Assembly: GCA_009930305.1 (NCBI GenBank)
Contig: RZYM01000015.1
Coordinates: forward strand, 1-52,825
Source: Bacteroidia bacterium
GTDB lineage: Bacteria > Bacteroidota > Bacteroidia > Bacteroidales > Paludibacteraceae
Length of the DNA stretch: 52,825 bases
Reading direction: 5' to 3'
A program made the translations under genes and the position numbers. The notes beneath the pieces are model-generated. The model searched no databases and was not told the DNA's origin. It saw only the letters and a list, made by a program, of their open reading frames with translations. Numbering within the stretch: the first letter of the stretch is position 1; every line of letters starts with the position of its first letter. Below are positions 1-9,683 of this stretch, piece after piece.

Positions 1-1
1 T

Positions 2-148
2 AGCAAATTGTTGATTCGTTATGATGGCAACTTTACTCCTTGGAATGGCATTTATTCGGGTCATCCAGAACCGGCCACGGACTATTGGTATGTGATAACC
101 CTGAAGGAGGGGGAAACATTGTCGGGACATTTTATCCTAAAAAGGTAA
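2..148 (+). CDS. C-terminal end of a T9SS type B sorted (gliding-motility-like) surface protein, partial
   Basis: An open frame enters from the left edge and stops with TAA at 146-148. The 48 visible residues contain YDGNFTPWNG, PATDYWYVI and end in SGHFILKR. This is the typical end of the CHU_C-type (type B) C-terminal sorting domain that the type IX secretion system recognises. The body of the protein lies outside the window, so its function cannot be given. It is followed at once by a strong terminator. The domain call is from remembered family patterns, not a search. Confidence 0.85.
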   Translation, partial: SKLLIRYDGNFTPWNGIYSGHPEPATDYWYVITLKEGETLSGHFILKR

Positions 149-188
149 ATTTTGCAAAATAAAGATTGATTAAAAGCAAATTAGGTAT

Positions 189-227
189 AAAAAAAGGTTG
201 GATGAAAAAATCATCCAACCTTTTTTT
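189..227. terminator. Bidirectional rho-independent terminator
   Basis: A perfect 10-bp stem (GGTTGGATGA at 196-205, TCATCCAACC at 211-220) has a 5-nt A loop, with a run of A on the left and a run of seven T on the right. It can end transcription of the T9SS gene from the left and of the Hc1 gene from the right. Confidence 0.9.
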
Positions 228-240
228 ATGCTGTTTAATT

Positions 241-414
241 TTATTTTGCAGCTTCAATAGATTCTTTACGGAATTCTTTCAATAATTTTTCAAGTTCCAA
301 AGAAGCTTTGCGTGCGCGCATTCCAGCAGCTTTGTTTCCGTTCTCAACTTGCGCTTTTGCATTTTCTGCAAAAAATTGCATTTTTTCTTCAATAGTAGCA
401 GATAACTTTTTCAT
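241..414 (-). CDS. Histone H1-like Hc1 family small basic protein
   Basis: This is a 57-residue protein running from the ATG complement at 412-414 to a TAA at 241-243. It is rich in Lys, Glu and Ala, and contains AQVENGNKAAG, RARKASLELE and LLKEFRKES. These match what I recall of the short Bacteroidetes proteins annotated as histone H1-like Hc1, which are predicted helical DNA-associated proteins. It has its own -7 box (463-470) and shares a bidirectional terminator with the gene to its left. It sits directly downstream of hisD on the same strand, 126 bp away. Function beyond probable nucleoid association is not known. Confidence 0.85.
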   Translation of the reverse strand: MKKLSATIEEKMQFFAENAKAQVENGNKAAGMRARKASLELEKLLKEFRKESIEAAK

Positions 415-462
415 AATCGCGATTTAAATAATTTATGAATTGATTTTTTAATAACACTCTCG

Positions 463-470
463 CAAATGTA
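463..470 (-). promoter_or_regulatory. Bacteroidetes -7 promoter element for the Hc1 gene
   Basis: On the minus strand this reads TACATTTG, a match to the Bacteroidetes TAnnTTTG -7 consensus. It lies about 50 nt upstream of the Hc1 start. No clear -33 element was seen. Confidence 0.5.
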
Positions 471-539
471 AAGGCTTTTTTTTGATTTCGCAAAAAAAAC
501 CTCAATAAAATGCCTTTATAATGAGATTTTCAAATAAAT

Positions 540-1811
540 TTATTGTTGACGTATAGTAACAGCATACTTATGTGCTGTTAGTTGCTCGTGTTCGGCCATT
601 GTCTTAATTGTATCGCCTAAATTGTCTAATCCTTCTTTTGTGATTTCCTGAAAAGTTATCTTTTTGATAAAACTATCTAAATTAACTCCACTATATGCTT
701 TTGCATAACCACTGGTAGGTAAAGTATGATTAGTTCCGGATGCATAATCTCCGGCACTTTCAGGTGTATAGTATCCAAGGAATACAGATCCGGCATTTAC
801 AATCTGTTCACTTATTTTTATGTAGTTTTTGCACATAATAATAAGGTGTTCAGGTGCATATTCATTTACTGCATCAATAATTTCTGCATCGGACAGAATA
901 ATGATACGACTATTCTCAAGCGATTTTGAAATAAATTCTTTACGTGATGATGATTCACATTGTTTGGTTGCTGCGTCAGCTATTTTGACTGCAAAATCTG
1001 CATTGGTAGTAAATACAATCGCTTGACTAGTGCTTCCATGTTCAGCTTGAGATAACATATCTGCAGCAACTACAGCCGCTTTTGCCGTTTCGTCTGCAAT
1101 TATTGCAACTTCCGATGGCCCAGCCGGCATGTCAATTGCAACTTCTTTTAGACTAACTAATTGTTTTGCTGTTGTTACGTATGGATTCCCGGGCCCAAAT
1201 ATTTTATATACTTTTGGAATGCTTTCCGTGCCATATGCCATGGCTCCAATTGCTTGAATACCACCTATTTTAAATATTTTTCCAACTCCTGCAACTTTTG
1301 CTGCATATAAAATAGCTGCATTTACATTGCCGTTTTTGTCAGGTGGGGTACACAAAATTACTTCCTTGCATCCTGCAATATTTGCAGGTACAGCCAACAT
1401 TAATACAGTAGAAAATAAAGGAGCAGTACCTCCGGGTATATATAATCCTACTTTTTCGATAGCAACATCTTTTTGCCAGCAACAGACTCCACTTGTTGTC
1501 TCTATTTTAGGTAAATCGTGTTTTTGTGCAGCGTGGAATGTATAAATATTAGATTTTGCTATATTAATGGCATCCTTTAGTTCTGTTGAAATTAAATTTT
1601 CGGCTGCATCAATTTCAGCTTTACTAACTTCCAAGTTCGATAGTTTAACATGGTCAAAGCGTTCTTCATATTCAAAAACAGCCTTGTCTCCATTGTTTTG
1701 AATGTCCTTTAAAACATTAGAAACGGTATTTCCCAATCTAGAATTGTCGATTTTTGGTCGAGATAACAATTCTGTCCATACTTCACGTTTAGGATTATTA
1801 TATATTTGCAT
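540..1811 (-). CDS. hisD: Histidinol dehydrogenase
   Basis: This cytoplasmic zinc enzyme makes the last two NAD-dependent oxidations, L-histidinol to L-histidine. At 423 residues the length is normal for the family. Visible signatures are [12 protein letters not shown] (around 205-216), [10 protein letters not shown] (around 228-237), SQAEHGST with the zinc-ligand Gln and His (around 252-259), APEHLI and the late HTLPTSG segment. It starts 1 bp after hisG ends, so the two are one transcription unit. In many Bacteroidales hisC and hisB follow; here they do not, and the next gene is Hc1. Confidence 0.97.
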   Translation of the reverse strand: MQIYNNPKREVWTELLSRPKIDNSRLGNTVSNVLKDIQNNGDKAVFEYEERFDHVKLSNLEVSKAEIDAAENLISTELKDAINIAKSNIYTFHAAQKHDLPKIETTSGVCCWQKDVAIEKVGLYIPGGTAPLFSTVLMLAVPANIAGCKEVILCTPPDKNGNVNAAILYAAKVAGVGKIFKIGGIQAIGAMAYGTESIPKVYKIFGPGNPYVTTAKQLVSLKEVAIDMPAGPSEVAIIADETAKAAVVAADMLSQAEHGSTSQAIVFTTNADFAVKIADAATKQCESSSRKEFISKSLENSRIIILSDAEIIDAVNEYAPEHLIIMCKNYIKISEQIVNAGSVFLGYYTPESAGDYASGTNHTLPTSGYAKAYSGVNLDSFIKKITFQEITKEGLDNLGDTIKTMAEHEQLTAHKYAVTIRQQ

Positions 1812-1812
1812 C

Positions 1813-2664
1813 TTATAAAATCATTTTTTCGATAGGTACTACAAGAATACCTTCAGCTCCAATTGCTTTTAGTTGACTAATTATATCCCAGAATGTTTCT
1901 TCTGCAATTACAGAGTGCATAGAAGACCATCCTTCTTTTACCAATGGTGTTACTGTCGGTGATTTCATGCCTGGTAGCAAATTGCAAACATCATCTATTT
2001 TATTGTTTGGTATGTTTAGTATGATATATTTTTTATCTTCAGCATTTTTATATGATGAGAATCTGAATAGCATCTCATCTAAAATAGCGCGTTTTTCAGA
2101 AGATAGATTTTTGTTACCAATCATAAGAGCTTCCGAATACATAACTACTTCAACTTCTTTTAAATTATTACTTACCAAAGTGCTGCCTGAACTTACAATA
2201 TCAAAAATGCAATCAGCCAAACCGATACCCGGCGCAATTTCAACCGATCCTGTAATAACGTGAATATCAGCGCTTATTCCTTTTTCTTTTAAGAATGAAT
2301 CAAGAATACCGGGGTATGATGTTGCTATCTTTTTTCCATTGAACCATTCCAATCCTTTATAATCAACTGCTTTGGGTATTGCAAGAGACAATCTACATTT
2401 ACTAAAGTTAAGACGTTTGATAATCTCTGCATCTTCTTTTTTTTCTACAAATTCATTTTCTCCAACTACACCTACATCTGCAATACCGGTAGCAACTGCT
2501 TGAGGTATATCGTCGTCTCTTAAAAATAAAACTTCGACCGGAAAATTTGGTGATTGTATCAATAGTAATCTTTTGCTTACTTCTATTTTAATACTTGATT
2601 CTTCAAGCATCTTCATAGTCTCTTCATGCAACCTACCTTTGGCTTGTACAGCGATTCGTAACAT
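1813..2664 (-). CDS. hisG: ATP phosphoribosyltransferase, long form
   Basis: HisG catalyses the first and feedback-controlled step of histidine synthesis, joining ATP and PRPP. The N-terminus MLRIAVQAKGRL, the DIPQAVATGIADVGVVGEN segment and the GLADCIFDIVSSGSTL PRPP-binding region are typical. The 283-residue length and a C-terminal domain of about 75 residues (PTVTPLVKEGW and beyond) indicate the long, homohexameric form with a histidine-binding regulatory domain, so no HisZ partner is expected. It is the first gene of a hisG-hisD unit with a -7 box at 2696-2703. Confidence 0.96.
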   Translation of the reverse strand: MLRIAVQAKGRLHEETMKMLEESSIKIEVSKRLLLIQSPNFPVEVLFLRDDDIPQAVATGIADVGVVGENEFVEKKEDAEIIKRLNFSKCRLSLAIPKAVDYKGLEWFNGKKIATSYPGILDSFLKEKGISADIHVITGSVEIAPGIGLADCIFDIVSSGSTLVSNNLKEVEVVMYSEALMIGNKNLSSEKRAILDEMLFRFSSYKNAEDKKYIILNIPNNKIDDVCNLLPGMKSPTVTPLVKEGWSSMHSVIAEETFWDIISQLKAIGAEGILVVPIEKMIL

Positions 2665-2695
2665 GGCTTATATTATCGTTAAATGATGATTTCCG

Positions 2696-2703
2696 CAAAA
2701 GTA
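2696..2703 (-). promoter_or_regulatory. -7 promoter element for hisGD
   Basis: The minus strand reads TACTTTTG, matching TAnnTTTG, about 32 nt upstream of the hisG start. It lies in the divergent region shared with the ABC ATPase gene, for which only a weaker TACTTTG-like box (near 2797-2804) is visible. Confidence 0.55.
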
Positions 2704-2823
2704 CAAAAAAATATCCGTATCTTTACCCCTTTAATGTATAAAGTAGATATAGTTTTAATAATTGAACTTAAGTGATAACAAGTAGTAAAGATTTTGTACT
2801 TTGCTATCTAAAATATATGTTAG

Positions 2824-4275
2824 ATGAGTGATCTGTTTATTGATATAAAGCAAGTACTTCCTCGTATTCCTGGAAAGATTTTTTCAAAACCATTTAATTT
2901 TCAAATCAAACAAGGGCAATGTTGGGCGTTTTATGGAAAAAACGGAAGTGGAAAAACTTTACTTAGTGAAATTATTTGCGGCAGATATGGCTTGAAATCA
3001 GGAGTTATTGAGTATCCGTTTATTGATGAAATAAGAAAAACCGTTTCAGATTATATTTATCCTCGACAATATATTAAAACAGTAGGATTTCAGTCAACAT
3101 ATTCGATGTCTGATTTTAGAGACGCGTATTATCAACAAAGATTTAATTCGCAAGAAGTTGATTGGTATCCAACAGTTGCAGAATTATTGTCTGCTTTTGA
3201 TGATAAGGAATGGCTTAATGAATTGGTTGATTTAATGAATCTGAAAGATCTTATGAATAACCACCTTATAACTTTGTCGAGTGGACAATTACGCAGATTG
3301 TTAATAACAAAGGCTTTATTGGAAAAACCTAGAATGCTGATATTTGATAATCCTTTTATAGGCTTAGATGTTGAAACTCGTGAGTTGATGAATTTAGTCT
3401 TTGAGAAATTGATGAAAAATGGTGTTCAAATATTGTTTTTGATACCTGTTTTGCGAGATATACCAGCATGTATAACACACGTATTACATTTGGATAATTG
3501 CAGTCCGATTTTTCAAGGTAAATATTCTGATTTTAAAGAAGTATTACCATCAGAATCAGCAGTTATTGATAAAAAATTCGATTTCTCCAAGTTGTCATTA
3601 CCCATGCATTCAGACTATCAGAATGTAGTAAAGATGGAAGGATTAGATATTAATTACGGACCTATAGTGTATCAAAAAGATATAAATTGGACAATTAAAA
3701 AAGGAGAGAAGTGGGCATTATCGGGTCCTAATGGTTCAGGAAAATCGACTCTATTGAGTTATATTTTTGCAGATAATCCTCAAGCATATGGTAAACCATT
3801 GCATTTGTTTGATAAAAGAAGAGGATCCGGTGAGAGTATTTGGGATATCAAAAAACGTATAGGATTTACATCTTCAGAGATGCATTTATATTATTTAGAA
3901 AATGTACCTTGTATATCTGTAGTAGAATCAGGTTTCTTTGATAGTATAGGATTATTTCGCAAATGTTCGCCATTACAAGCGGCATTGGCTGAGTCATTAA
4001 TGGATTATCTATGTTTAAGTGAACTAAAAAACGTTTCATTTTTAAATGTGTCGTCAGGCGAGCAACGATTGTTGCTATTTGCTAGGGCGTTAGTTAAAAA
4101 TCCTGAATTATTAATCTTAGATGAGCCTTTTCACGGTCTTGACTATTGCAAGAAACAATTATGCTTAAGTATGATTAATGATTATGCTATGCAAGAAGAA
4201 AAATCATTAATCTTTGTTACTCATTATAAGGAAGAGATCCCTGCTTGCGTTACTAATATAAAAAGACTTTCATGA
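2824..4275 (+). CDS. ModF-like ABC ATPase with two fused nucleotide-binding domains
   Basis: This soluble 483-residue protein carries two ABC ATPase domains and no membrane segment. Domain 1 has Walker A GKNGSGKT (about 38-46), signature LSSGQ (about 150) and a Walker B ending FDNPF (about 174). Domain 2 has GPNGSGKS (about 300), VSSGEQ (about 409), LILDEPFHGLD (about 433) and a TH switch histidine (about 465). In domain 1 the catalytic Glu after Walker B is Asn and the switch His is missing, so probably only domain 2 hydrolyses ATP. The layout resembles ModF/PhrA proteins, but no permease gene is adjacent and no substrate can be named. Its stop overlaps the next start by 4 bp. Confidence 0.88.
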   Translation: MSDLFIDIKQVLPRIPGKIFSKPFNFQIKQGQCWAFYGKNGSGKTLLSEIICGRYGLKSGVIEYPFIDEIRKTVSDYIYPRQYIKTVGFQSTYSMSDFRDAYYQQRFNSQEVDWYPTVAELLSAFDDKEWLNELVDLMNLKDLMNNHLITLSSGQLRRLLITKALLEKPRMLIFDNPFIGLDVETRELMNLVFEKLMKNGVQILFLIPVLRDIPACITHVLHLDNCSPIFQGKYSDFKEVLPSESAVIDKKFDFSKLSLPMHSDYQNVVKMEGLDINYGPIVYQKDINWTIKKGEKWALSGPNGSGKSTLLSYIFADNPQAYGKPLHLFDKRRGSGESIWDIKKRIGFTSSEMHLYYLENVPCISVVESGFFDSIGLFRKCSPLQAALAESLMDYLCLSELKNVSFLNVSSGEQRLLLFARALVKNPELLILDEPFHGLDYCKKQLCLSMINDYAMQEEKSLIFVTHYKEEIPACVTNIKRLS

Positions 4276-7200
4276 AAGACAGAATTAAATTATTATGTGT
4301 ATCTGTGTTTTTTGTAGGTATCTGCTTTGCAACCATTTACGATAAGTTTTGGAATGAAGTAGAAGTTTATGAGCAAGGTGGTTTGCCCGTGTCTGCTAAA
4401 AACACTATAGATTCAATTTACACAATCGCTCAAAAAGAGCAAAATTATCCTCAATTGATTAAAAGTATGGTATATCAATTGAAAGAGGATATGAGTATTG
4501 ATGAAGATTCGTTTTTCGTCCATTTAAATCAATTCAAAGTTTTTGCTAAAGATTGTCCCGATAAAGTTGCATCATCTGTTGCATATTCAATTATGGCGGA
4601 GTTGATGCAATCATATTACTATGCAGATAGTTTCAAAATAGATGCTCGAAATCAGGTCGCTGTTAATTTGGAAGATATTACCGAGTGGACTTCGGAAATG
4701 TACAAGAATGTAATTATTGATTGGACAAAGAAATCAATTGAGGCTAAAACAGCATTAACATCAACCGATATAGATATTTATAACCCCATTATAAATAGTG
4801 GTAAAGATTCATTATTAAGGTCTAATATGTACGATGTATTGGCATATAGGGCAGTTAGTAGATATGGTAATAGTAAATCAGATAGTTTAGAAATAGTCAA
4901 AATTTATGATTCAATAATAAAACTTAATGCTAATAATAGAGAGGCTGCAGCTTATGCTGAGTCTCAAAAAGCAGTTTATTTAGGGCAATCATTTGATAAT
5001 ATTTTGAATCGCTATTCAGATACACAAATATCTGTTTATCTTACTTATCTTAAATGCTTAAAGTTACCAAATAAACAAGCGCACGAAATATGTTTGCAAA
5101 CTATAAAATCATATCCTAATAATAAGTATAATAGTTCTTTAAGGCATTTATTATCTTCTATCGAAAGACCGGAATTGTCTGTAAATATGAATGCTTTGGC
5201 ATATCCCGGTGATTCGATTAAATTGAAATGTTCTTATGTGAATATCAATGAAGTGCATTGTAATATATATAGATTAAATATTTCAGCTACAGATGCATTA
5301 AAGTATCGCTATAAAAATATTCCAGATTCATTAAAAGAATTGATTGATACTGTTTCGTACAGTTTGTCTAAAACTGATGATTATGAAACGGAAAAGGTAT
5401 CATTGATGTTAAAAGGCTTGGATCCAGGTTACTATGGTATTGATTTAATTGCGGATACTTGTAAATCAAAGCCATTGTCGTTTAATATGTTGGCAGTGTC
5501 GCGTTTTATGCTTTTCAAGAAACAAGACGGAACAAATTTATCTTGTTATGTAACAGACCGAAAAACAGGTAAATACATCAAAAATGTAAGTGTTGATATT
5601 TATAAAGCAGGTAAAATTAAGCATACTTATAAAACGAACTCAATAGGTATTGTAGAAACAAATCTTCCTAAATCGACCAATTATTACATAGGATTATCTA
5701 TGGGTAAAGATATTTACTATCCTTTAGATGATATATATACTTACGAAAGGTCAAAAGATAACTCATCAGATACTCAAACGCAATTTTTGTTAGATAGAAA
5801 GGTCTTTCGTCCAGGGCAAATATTGTATTTCAAAGGTATTTCGGGTATTGCGGATACTGCACAATTTAGTTTGCAAATAAATAAATCAATTCATGTTGTT
5901 TTAAGAGATGCAAATTATAAGATAATAAATGAAAGTGATTTCATTACCAATGATTTCGGATCGTTCTCGGGTTCGTTTAAATTGCCTTCAAATGCCATGC
6001 AAGGAGCATATTATATTCAAACTAACAATGGCTCGGAAACATTTAGAGTAGAATCATATAAACGTCCAACATTTGATGTTAAGATTGAGCAAACTAAGGC
6101 AGCATATACATTTGGTGATACAATTAGTATTAAAGGCTCGGCTATGTATTATGCAGGATATCCACTAAGAAAAGCCAATGTTAAATATAAACTTGTTAGG
6201 CAAGTAATGAGTTTTAGAATATTCTACCCAATGTTAAGTCGTCAAGAAACTATTGAAATTGGTTCGACTCAAATTGATGAGAATGGAATGTTTAATATTA
6301 AAGCAGCTATTGGTGGGTATAATAATGATGATTTTATAGATGAATCATACCTATGTAATTTCTATAGATATGTTATTTATGTAGATGTTACTGATGATGC
6401 AGGCGAAACACAATCTGAAGAATATTCAATATCGATTGGGAAAAAATCAATGTATCTTAATATTGATATACCGCAGTTCGTAAATAAGAGTTCGCAAACA
6501 ACATTTACTGTATATGCTAAATCATTAGATGGTAAAGAGATATCTGTTAATGGTAATTATGAAGTTTTAAAAGATGCTCAAGTAATAAAAAAAGGGGATT
6601 TAGTAGGAGGTAAATCTGTAATTATAAAAGATTTATCTAAGCTTGTTTCAGGAAAATACTTATTAAAAGTATCATGCTTTGATAAAAATGGTAAAACAAT
6701 TTCAGATGAAAAATCATTTGTAGTGTTTGGCGAAAAAGATAAAAAACCGGCTGTTGATACAGTTATGTGGTTTATGCCTTTAAATAAATCATGTAAAGTT
6801 GGCGAAAAATTCAAGTTCGTGCTAGGCTCATCTGAAAAAACATATATACTTTGCGAGGTATATGATGCACAAAAATTATTGATGCGGAAGATTATATATG
6901 TTGACAATAGAAATAAAACAGTCACTATGCCATATAAAAATAAATATGGTGACAATCTTTCTATTAGAGTAATGTCTGTTAAAAACGGCTCAGTTTACAA
7001 GGATGAAACAAATATGAATAAAGAGCAAATAGACAATAGCATATCTATATCTGTAGAAAGTTTTAGAGATAAGTTAGAACCGGGTGATAAAGAGTCTTGG
7101 ACAATACGTGTTAAAGATGCCCAAGGGAAAGCTATTGAATCGGAAGTATTAGCAGATATGTATGATTTGTCCTTGGATGCATTTGCTTCGAATAATTGGG

Positions 7201-9683
7201 CATTAAACATGCACAAAAAATCAGAATTGTCTGCACCTATGTGGTTACCTAATATAACAGGTGATTTTTCGAATGGTAGATCTTATAAATACGATTCCAA
7301 TAATTTGTATGAATTTGAATTCCCTGAATTAATACATTTATGGAAACCTATGTATATGTATTCTTATTTCGATAGAAAAACACGTGCAATGGGAGTTGCA
7401 TCAGATATGGCTGAATCAAATATTAATATGAATGAACCTATTTTGGCAAAAGCTGTAGAAGAAACAGTTAGCGTTAAAGACCAAAATATTGATAGTAAGT
7501 CTGATGCGATTAGAACTGACTTTGCAGAAACAGCATTCTTTTATCCGCATTTAAGGACAGATTCAACAGGTTCAGTATTACTTAAGTTCTCAGCTCCCGA
7601 GGCACTAACAACTTGGAAATTAATGTTAGCTGCACATACTAAGGATGCAAAATATAGCATATTTGCTGACACTGTTGTAACTCAAAAACAAGTATCATTA
7701 CATGCTAATGTACCAAGGTTTGTCAGAGTTGATGATAATATATCGATACCTGTAAGAGTTGAAAATTTAACCGGTCTAAAAGGTACAATAAAACTACATT
7801 GGATAGTTTCAAACATAATGGGTTCTGAAATAGTTGCTGAAGGGGATGATAATATTGTAACTGATGGAAATAAATCAGTAATGTGCAGTTTCAAAGTTCC
7901 TGAAAAGACAGACTTAATAACTTTTCAGGTTGTAGCAAGTTTAAGCAATCATTCTGATGGAGAAAAACATTATTTGCCTGTATTGCAGAAACAAGTATTA
8001 GTTACAGAATCCATGATGATGGATGCCTATAATCAAGGTAATCAAACATTTGTGTTTGAAAGTTTGGCAAAAAACACGTCTAAGACCATTAATAATAAGA
8101 ATTTAATCGTAGAATTTTCGCCTAATGCAGCATGGTATGCCTTACAAGCTATTCCTTATTTAACAGAACCGAAGTATCCAAATTCTATTGATTTAGCTGC
8201 TGCATATTATTCTGATGTTAAAGCTAAAATGTTACTAGATAGTCTGCCTGGCTTAAGAGAATATTTGATACAAAAAAAATCTAAAGGAGAAAATATTTCA
8301 TCCGCATTAAATAAAAATGAAGGTTTGAAAGATATTTTACTTAGCGAAACTCCATGGCTTGCAGATGCCGAAAATGAATCGACTCAACTTAATTCTTTAA
8401 CAGAATTATTGGACAATAATAATTGGCAATATAGAGTTGATAATATCTATGAAAAATTAACTGCATTACAATTGCCGTCAGGTGCATTTACATGGTTTAA
8501 CGGTGGTAGTGAATCGCTTTTTGCCACACTATTTGTTGCAGAACAATTAAATGCAATTAATCCAAACGACAATGCTTTAGCTAATGCAAAACTATGGCTA
8601 AATGCGCAACTTAAAAAGAATTTTAACGAAAAATCTAAAGTTGACTTAACAGACTTACGAACCATGTATATTTGCGGGTCTGATACTAGTAAGGTATTTA
8701 ATTTCTATTATAATCAGGCTATAAAGAACTGGGCATTTTATGGTATATACGAAAAAGCCTTATGTGCATGGATTTTTTATGACAAAGGCAATTTTAATGA
8801 AACGCAAAAAGTACTTTTATCTTTGCGTGAATATGCCGCGAAGAAAAAAGGTTTGGGAATGTATTGGACAAAGAATAAGTCGATAGAAACTCATGCATTT
8901 ATATTAAAAACTTTTGCAAAATTTGCGCCTAAATATTCGGAGTTGGAGGATATGAAAGTATGGCTTCTGAATAACAAAAAAACGCATATTTGGGATCAGA
9001 CAATAGCAACTACAAATGCCATAGATGCATTAATTAATTCAGGAAGCAAGGACTTGTCGAATGAATCGTCTTTACAAGTTATTATTGGTAAACAAAAAAT
9101 AGAGCCACAACAAGAATTAGGAACAGGATATTTTTCTCATACAATACAAGGCAATGATATAACCACTGATGATGCTGTGATTACAGTTAATAAAGAGACT
9201 AAATCATACGCGTACGGAAGCGCCTTCTGGCAATATACAGAAGATATTGATAAAATAAAATCGAATAAAAATTCGATTTTATTTGTTGATAGAAAATTGT
9301 ACGTTGAAAAAAATGGAATATTGAAACCAATAGATAGTTCGAATGTTAAAGTCGGCGATAGAATATGTGTAAGAATTACCTTGAAAACAGATCGCGATAT
9401 AGAATTTGTACATCTAAAAGATTTGAGAGCAGCAGGAACCGAGCCTCAAAAACAAATGTCGGAATATGTATGGAATAGGGGATTATCATACTATAAAGTA
9501 GTGAAAGATGCATCTGTAGAAATGTTCTTTACCAATTTACGTAAAGGGACATACGTACTTGAATACGATTTATGGGCATCATTGCCTGGTAAATATCAAG
9601 CCGGCTATGCATCTGTACAATGTCTATATTCTCCTGATTTAAGAGCTAATTCATCAAGTTTGAATTTTACAATATTACCATGA
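4272..9683 (+). CDS. Alpha-2-macroglobulin family protein, large, without a thioester motif
   Basis: This 1803-residue envelope protein has an N-terminal hydrophobic signal or anchor (about 8-23), a helical region to about 280, then repeated beta-sandwich (MG-like) domains. Residues around 500-515 (DRKVFRPGQILYFKG) are the MG2-like signature. The segment around 1085-1130 (FYPHLRTDSTG, APEALTTWKLMLAAHT) is the conserved A2M domain. The helical thioester-type domain follows from about 1295. Where thioester-bearing relatives have CxEQ after a YP motif, this protein has SIDL (about 1303-1306), so covalent trapping is not expected. A2M proteins in bacteria are thought to act as periplasmic protease traps or envelope guards. 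It overlaps the ABC gene and rimM by 4 bp each. Confidence 0.9.
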   Translation: MKDRIKLLCVSVFFVGICFATIYDKFWNEVEVYEQGGLPVSAKNTIDSIYTIAQKEQNYPQLIKSMVYQLKEDMSIDEDSFFVHLNQFKVFAKDCPDKVASSVAYSIMAELMQSYYYADSFKIDARNQVAVNLEDITEWTSEMYKNVIIDWTKKSIEAKTALTSTDIDIYNPIINSGKDSLLRSNMYDVLAYRAVSRYGNSKSDSLEIVKIYDSIIKLNANNREAAAYAESQKAVYLGQSFDNILNRYSDTQISVYLTYLKCLKLPNKQAHEICLQTIKSYPNNKYNSSLRHLLSSIERPELSVNMNALAYPGDSIKLKCSYVNINEVHCNIYRLNISATDALKYRYKNIPDSLKELIDTVSYSLSKTDDYETEKVSLMLKGLDPGYYGIDLIADTCKSKPLSFNMLAVSRFMLFKKQDGTNLSCYVTDRKTGKYIKNVSVDIYKAGKIKHTYKTNSIGIVETNLPKSTNYYIGLSMGKDIYYPLDDIYTYERSKDNSSDTQTQFLLDRKVFRPGQILYFKGISGIADTAQFSLQINKSIHVVLRDANYKIINESDFITNDFGSFSGSFKLPSNAMQGAYYIQTNNGSETFRVESYKRPTFDVKIEQTKAAYTFGDTISIKGSAMYYAGYPLRKANVKYKLVRQVMSFRIFYPMLSRQETIEIGSTQIDENGMFNIKAAIGGYNNDDFIDESYLCNFYRYVIYVDVTDDAGETQSEEYSISIGKKSMYLNIDIPQFVNKSSQTTFTVYAKSLDGKEISVNGNYEVLKDAQVIKKGDLVGGKSVIIKDLSKLVSGKYLLKVSCFDKNGKTISDEKSFVVFGEKDKKPAVDTVMWFMPLNKSCKVGEKFKFVLGSSEKTYILCEVYDAQKLLMRKIIYVDNRNKTVTMPYKNKYGDNLSIRVMSVKNGSVYKDETNMNKEQIDNSISISVESFRDKLEPGDKESWTIRVKDAQGKAIESEVLADMYDLSLDAFASNNWALNMHKKSELSAPMWLPNITGDFSNGRSYKYDSNNLYEFEFPELIHLWKPMYMYSYFDRKTRAMGVASDMAESNINMNEPILAKAVEETVSVKDQNIDSKSDAIRTDFAETAFFYPHLRTDSTGSVLLKFSAPEALTTWKLMLAAHTKDAKYSIFADTVVTQKQVSLHANVPRFVRVDDNISIPVRVENLTGLKGTIKLHWIVSNIMGSEIVAEGDDNIVTDGNKSVMCSFKVPEKTDLITFQVVASLSNHSDGEKHYLPVLQKQVLVTESMMMDAYNQGNQTFVFESLAKNTSKTINNKNLIVEFSPNAAWYALQAIPYLTEPKYPNSIDLAAAYYSDVKAKMLLDSLPGLREYLIQKKSKGENISSALNKNEGLKDILLSETPWLADAENESTQLNSLTELLDNNNWQYRVDNIYEKLTALQLPSGAFTWFNGGSESLFATLFVAEQLNAINPNDNALANAKLWLNAQLKKNFNEKSKVDLTDLRTMYICGSDTSKVFNFYYNQAIKNWAFYGIYEKALCAWIFYDKGNFNETQKVLLSLREYAAKKKGLGMYWTKNKSIETHAFILKTFAKFAPKYSELEDMKVWLLNNKKTHIWDQTIATTNAIDALINSGSKDLSNESSLQVIIGKQKIEPQQELGTGYFSHTIQGNDITTDDAVITVNKETKSYAYGSAFWQYTEDIDKIKSNKNSILFVDRKLYVEKNGILKPIDSSNVKVGDRICVRITLKTDRDIEFVHLKDLRAAGTEPQKQMSEYVWNRGLSYYKVVKDASVEMFFTNLRKGTYVLEYDLWASLPGKYQAGYASVQCLYSPDLRANSSSLNFTILP

